The notes beneath the pieces were generated by a model, which saw nothing but the letters and a program-made list of their open reading frames with translations, searched no databases and was not told the origin of the DNA. A DNA stretch of 7,630 nt from contig CALJLC010000438.1 in NCBI GenBank assembly GCA_937982605.1, positions 1 to 7,630 on the forward strand, written 5' to 3'. Positions within the stretch are counted from its first letter, which is position 1. Each line of letters begins with the position of its first letter. Both the position numbers and the translations under genes were made by a program. This document shows, in pieces, positions 4,839-7,630 of the stretch. The stretch is from an uncultured Gemmatimonadales bacterium. Lineage in GTDB: Bacteria > Gemmatimonadota > Gemmatimonadetes > Longimicrobiales > Gaopeijiaceae.

Positions 4839-7381
4839 TCGCCCCTCAGCGCGAGCGCCGGCGAGGCGCGCGACATGCGCCACGCCGGGTAGAGGCCGGC
4901 GACGAGCGCGCCGGCGAGCGCCAGCCCGATCGCCTGGAGGAGCACGTCCGGCCCGACCTGCATGTCCAGCGTCCAGCCGAACGAGCGCTTGTTGACCACG
5001 TAGATCATCACCACCGAGAGGACGAGTCCCATCGGGACGGCGAGCACGCCCGACACGAGGCCGATGAGCCCCGTCTGCGTAACGACCAGACCGCGGAGCT
5101 GACCCGGCGTGAGGCCCTGCGCCCGCAGCAGCCCGAGCTCGCGCGCCTTCTCGAGCTGGAGCGCGGCGAGCGCGCTGAGGACGCCGACGAAGGCGACGAT
5201 GAAGGCGAGCAGTCGCAGCACGGCGGTGACCTGGAAGGTCCGGTCGAAGACCTCGAGCGACGCCGAGCGGAGCGTATCGTTGGAGCGGGCGACGACGGCC
5301 CGACCCTCGGGCACGAGCGCGAGCAGCTCCTCGACGACGACCTCCGAGTCGGCGCCCGGCTCGAGGAAGAGGCCGAGCGACGTCACACCCGGATCGTCGA
5401 AGAGGCGGTCGTAGAGCGTGCGCCCCATCATGACCGTGCCCTGCTCCGAGCCGTAGTCGTAGAAGACGCCGGCGATCGGGATCTCGACGTCACCCTCGAT
5501 CCCGCCGACCACCACGGGGTCCCCGACGTCGAGTCCCCGGCGGTAGGCGTACGGCTCCGAGACGATCACCGCCTCACCCGCCCGGAAGCGGGCCATGATC
5601 TCCTCCGCGTTCCCGGAGAGGAAGTCGAAGGCGCCTTCGCCGCGAGGGTCGAGGTCGAGGGCGACGAGCCGGTACGCGTCGTCCTCGCGCAGCACGTCGA
5701 AGCCGCGGTACGTGCTGTACCCGGAGACGGCGGGGTGCGCGACGAAGGCGTCCAGGACGTCCGGCCAGAGCGTGCCCGCCGCACGCGAGGCGGTCGGTCC
5801 GGGCAGCGAGACGTAGACGTCGGCGCGGAGCGTGCCGTCGAGCCATCGGACCAGCGTGGCCCGGAAGCTCTGGATCATCACGCCGAGCCCCACGGTCACG
5901 GAGACGCCCACGACGAGCGCGGCGATCGCCGGCGCGGTGCGGCTGAGGCCGCTCCCGACGCCCCGCCCGGCCATCACGCCGAGCGTCCCTCCGAGCGCGC
6001 GGAGCACGGGTCGCAACAGCGCCACCAGAAGGAGCGTCCCGGCCGGCGTGATCAGCGCCAGCCCGGTGATGATGAAGAAGAGCGCGGTGAAGGAGACGAG
6101 CAGGCTCGCCGTGGGCACGAGCAGCAGGAGCGCGCCGACGGCGCACATCCCCACCCCCGTGGCCGCGGCCGCAGGCACCAGCCGTCGCACGCGCGACTCG
6201 ACGACCGAGCGAAGGGCCGCCAGACGGGGATTGGCGCCGGCAGCCTCGAGCGCGGGCGGGAGCGCCGCGAGCAGCGTCGCGCCGACGCCGAGCGCGGCCG
6301 CCTTTGCGATCAGGATCGGCTCGACCGCGACGTCCTGCACCGAGACCGAGAAGTAGAGGTCGTTGATCGTTCGCGTGACCATGCCGACCAGCCCCCGCGC
6401 CAGCACGAGGCCCGCTCCGACGCCGATCACCGCACCGATCGAGCCGATCCAGGCGGCCTCGGTGAGGATGACGCGAACGACCTCGTCGCGGGTGACGCCG
6501 AGGGCGCGCAGCCGCCCCAGGATGCCCCGTCGCTGCACGACCGAGAAGGTGACCGCGTTGTAGATCAGGAACATCCCGAAGATCAGCGCGAGGAGGCTCA
6601 GCGCGGTGAGGTTCACGTCGAAGGCGGCGATCATCCCCGACATCGTCTCGGACCGGCGGCCCACGGCGTCGACCCCGACACCGTCCGGGAGCGCCGTCTC
6701 GATCCGGCCGAGCAGGCCGGAGGCCTCGTCCTCGGGACGCAGGAGGAGGTCGATGCGCGAGAGCAGCCCGGGCATGCGCAGGACCTCCTGCGCGCCGGCC
6801 ACGTCCATGAGCACGACGTCGGAGAGCCCCGCGCGCGTCAGCTCGTCGGCCGGGTCGACGAGCCCCACGACCGGCAGACGCCACGACTCGCCTTCGACGA
6901 GCAGCGGCAGGGAGTCCCCCGGCGCCAGGCCCGCCCCCTCCGCGACCGGCCTGGAGAGCACGACGCCCCGCCGCGTGGCGACGATCGCCGAAACGTCGAG
7001 GCCGGTGTCGCCTCCGGCCACGTACGGGCGGAACGGGCCCTCGGAGAAGGGGTCGATCCCGAGGATCCTCAGCGCCCGCCCGGGAACGAGAGGCGACTGT
7101 CCGAACCCCTCCACCACGGGCGCGGCCGCGCCCACGTCCTCTTCGATGCGCAGGCGGGCCAGAATCGCCTCGTCGATCCGCCCGATCTCGCTCACGACGA
7201 CGTGCGTCGCCCGGCCGGAGACCGTCTCGGCCGAGACCCGAAAGCCCGCCTGCGCGCTCTGGATCGCCACGTCGATCGAGAGAACGACCGCCACGCCGAG
7301 CGCGACCCCGAGCACGGAGAGGACGAGCTGGAGGCGGTGCTGCGTCAGGTAGCGCAGGCTCGCCTTCGAGAGCAGTCGCAC
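4835..7381 (-). CDS. Two-module FtsX-like ABC transporter permease (AttF/AttG type, fused)
   Basis: This 848-residue inner-membrane permease of the FtsX/MacB superfamily (COG0577 type) starts at GTG 7379-7381, 13 nt after the stop of the ATPase gene. An ATG at 7489 would add a Pro/Arg-rich tail lying wholly inside that gene. TM1 is at about 19-40. A periplasmic MacB-PCD-like domain runs to about 250. The first FtsX block (about 255-385) contains the coupling segment VQRRGILGRLRALGVT. Several helices follow in the middle (about 395-500), then a second periplasmic domain. The second FtsX block (about 716-848) contains QLEKARELGLLRAQGLT. This duplicated layout makes one polypeptide equal to two ordinary FtsX subunits. 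It overlaps the lipoprotein gene by ATGA. Such transporters usually move or extract lipids or lipoproteins, or work mechanically on envelope partners; the substrate here is unknown. Confidence 0.92.
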   Translation of the reverse strand: MRLLSKASLRYLTQHRLQLVLSVLGVALGVAVVLSIDVAIQSAQAGFRVSAETVSGRATHVVVSEIGRIDEAILARLRIEEDVGAAAPVVEGFGQSPLVPGRALRILGIDPFSEGPFRPYVAGGDTGLDVSAIVATRRGVVLSRPVAEGAGLAPGDSLPLLVEGESWRLPVVGLVDPADELTRAGLSDVVLMDVAGAQEVLRMPGLLSRIDLLLRPEDEASGLLGRIETALPDGVGVDAVGRRSETMSGMIAAFDVNLTALSLLALIFGMFLIYNAVTFSVVQRRGILGRLRALGVTRDEVVRVILTEAAWIGSIGAVIGVGAGLVLARGLVGMVTRTINDLYFSVSVQDVAVEPILIAKAAALGVGATLLAALPPALEAAGANPRLAALRSVVESRVRRLVPAAAATGVGMCAVGALLLLVPTASLLVSFTALFFIITGLALITPAGTLLLVALLRPVLRALGGTLGVMAGRGVGSGLSRTAPAIAALVVGVSVTVGLGVMIQSFRATLVRWLDGTLRADVYVSLPGPTASRAAGTLWPDVLDAFVAHPAVSGYSTYRGFDVLREDDAYRLVALDLDPRGEGAFDFLSGNAEEIMARFRAGEAVIVSEPYAYRRGLDVGDPVVVGGIEGDVEIPIAGVFYDYGSEQGTVMMGRTLYDRLFDDPGVTSLGLFLEPGADSEVVVEELLALVPEGRAVVARSNDTLRSASLEVFDRTFQVTAVLRLLAFIVAFVGVLSALAALQLEKARELGLLRAQGLTPGQLRGLVVTQTGLIGLVSGVLAVPMGLVLSVVMIYVVNKRSFGWTLDMQVGPDVLLQAIGLALAGALVAGLYPAWRMSRASPALALRGE
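4842..4847 (-). promoter_or_regulatory. Shine-Dalgarno GAGGGG for the AttH-like gene
   Basis: On the minus strand GAGGGG lies 3 nt before the ATG at 4838 (5 nt if only GAGG pairs). It sits inside the end of the permease gene and supports the lipoprotein start chosen here. Confidence 0.55.
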
Positions 7382-7394
7382 GGCGGCGCTCGCT

Positions 7395-7577
7395 TCAGCG
7401 GCGCGGCACGGCGGGACGAGGCGTCGTGGCGACCCGCGCCGTCGACTCCCCGGCGGCGGCGCTGCTCGCTTCACCAGCCTGCGGGACACCCTCCTCGACC
7501 AGCCTGCCGTGATCGACGCGCAGCACCCGGTCCATGCGAGCCGCCAGCTCGCGCGAATGCGTCACTACGACCAGCGT
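7395..7577 (-). CDS. ABC transporter ATP-binding protein (LolD/MacB/AttE type), C-terminal 60 codons only
   Basis: Only the end of this gene is present. It carries TLVVVTHSRELAARMDRV, which contains the H-loop (switch) His in VVTHS and the R-x-D-R-V-L-x-x-x-x-GR-L-V stretch that closes MacB/LolD-type ATPases. An Ala/Pro/Arg-rich tail of about 30 residues extends beyond the usual end. It stops at TGA 7395-7397, 13 nt before the permease start, as expected for the ATPase of the same operon. The frame stays open to 7625, but codons above 7577 come from an inverted duplication and sequencing adapter. The Walker A, signature and Walker B motifs are therefore missing because the contig ends, and there is no sign that the gene itself is broken. 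Confidence 0.85.
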   Translation of the reverse strand, partial: TLVVVTHSRELAARMDRVLRVDHGRLVEEGVPQAGEASSAAAGESTARVATTPRPAVPRR

Positions 7578-7608
7578 CGCACTCGCGCGAGCTGGCGGCT
7601 CGCATGGA
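7531..7608. repeat. Near-perfect 31-bp inverted repeat at contig end (probable fold-back artefact)
   Basis: The left arm 7531-7561 and right arm 7578-7608 are reverse complements at 30 of 31 positions (mismatch 7557/7582), with a 16-nt loop. The left arm encodes conserved ATPase residues after the H-loop His. The right arm encodes nothing sensible in the same gene, where the D-loop/Walker B region should be. The right arm ends exactly where adapter begins, which indicates a snap-back chimera made during library preparation and argues against a biological hairpin. Confidence 0.85.
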
Positions 7609-7630
7609 AGATCGGAAGAGCACACGTCTG
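7609..7630 (+). other. Illumina TruSeq adapter sequence (contamination)
   Basis: The last 22 bases begin AGATCGGAAGAGC and continue exactly as the standard Illumina TruSeq adapter. Translated on the minus strand this gives the CSSDL string often seen at the start of contaminated protein predictions. It is not organism DNA and should be trimmed. Confidence 0.97.

Noticed and set aside
4104..4995. Plus-strand open frames opposite the lipoprotein and permease genes
   Set aside because: They are Arg/Ala/Pro-rich shadows with no recognisable motif; the minus strand encodes conserved AttH and FtsX motifs throughout.
7382..7489. N-terminal extension of the FtsX permease to the ATG at 7489
   Set aside because: It lies within the ATPase gene in another frame, is Pro/Arg-rich, and precedes the normal short cytoplasmic start of FtsX permeases; GTG at 7381 just after the ATPase stop fits better.
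7531..7608. Inverted repeat as a transposon end, attachment site or cruciform
   Set aside because: One arm lies in conserved ATPase coding sequence, and the other ends exactly at a sequencing adapter, so a library artefact explains it better.

Overview
The window is a GC-rich (roughly 70% by eye) piece of bacterial DNA. Genes are packed tightly, with GTG starts and 4-base GTGA/ATGA gene overlaps. A lipoprotein signal on one product and an FtsX/Lol-type transporter operon suggest a diderm (Gram-negative) organism. The phylum cannot be read from the sequence; high-GC soil or sediment lineages such as Gemmatimonadota, Acidobacteriota or Myxococcota would fit, but this is a guess. The right end finishes in an Illumina adapter, so this is probably the end of an assembled, perhaps metagenomic, contig.

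Layout. (1) Positions 1-1682, + strand: the end of one ABC-2 type permease and all of a second, translationally coupled one. Together they look like the YbhS/YbhR half of an exporter whose ATPase and HlyD-like subunit would lie upstream, off the window. (2) Positions 1683-1855: an intergenic region with an AT-rich promoter island (TTGACA, 17 bp, TATGGT) and an imperfect palindrome inside it. (3) Positions 1856-3597, + strand: a two-gene operon of a double-domain VOC ring-cleaving dioxygenase (MhqO/PcpA/LinE-like) and an alpha/beta-hydrolase (MhqD-like carboxylesterase), overlapping by GTGA. In Bacillus subtilis the same pair belongs to the MarR-controlled response to quinones and hydroquinones. 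(4) Positions 7577 down to 3594, - strand: an AttEFGH-like operon made of the last 60 codons of a LolD/MacB-type ATPase, a fused two-module FtsX permease, and a CrtC/AttH lipocalin-like lipoprotein. The two operons converge, and their last genes share one CTAG as interlocked stop codons.

Right end. Positions 7531-7608 form a near-perfect 31-bp inverted repeat around a 16-nt loop, and the adapter begins at the next base. This is best read as a fold-back library chimera, so natural sequence is trustworthy only to about 7577. No new defence or mobile system is visible. The most useful observations are the assembly artefact, the regulated dioxygenase/hydrolase operon, and the interlocked convergent stops.
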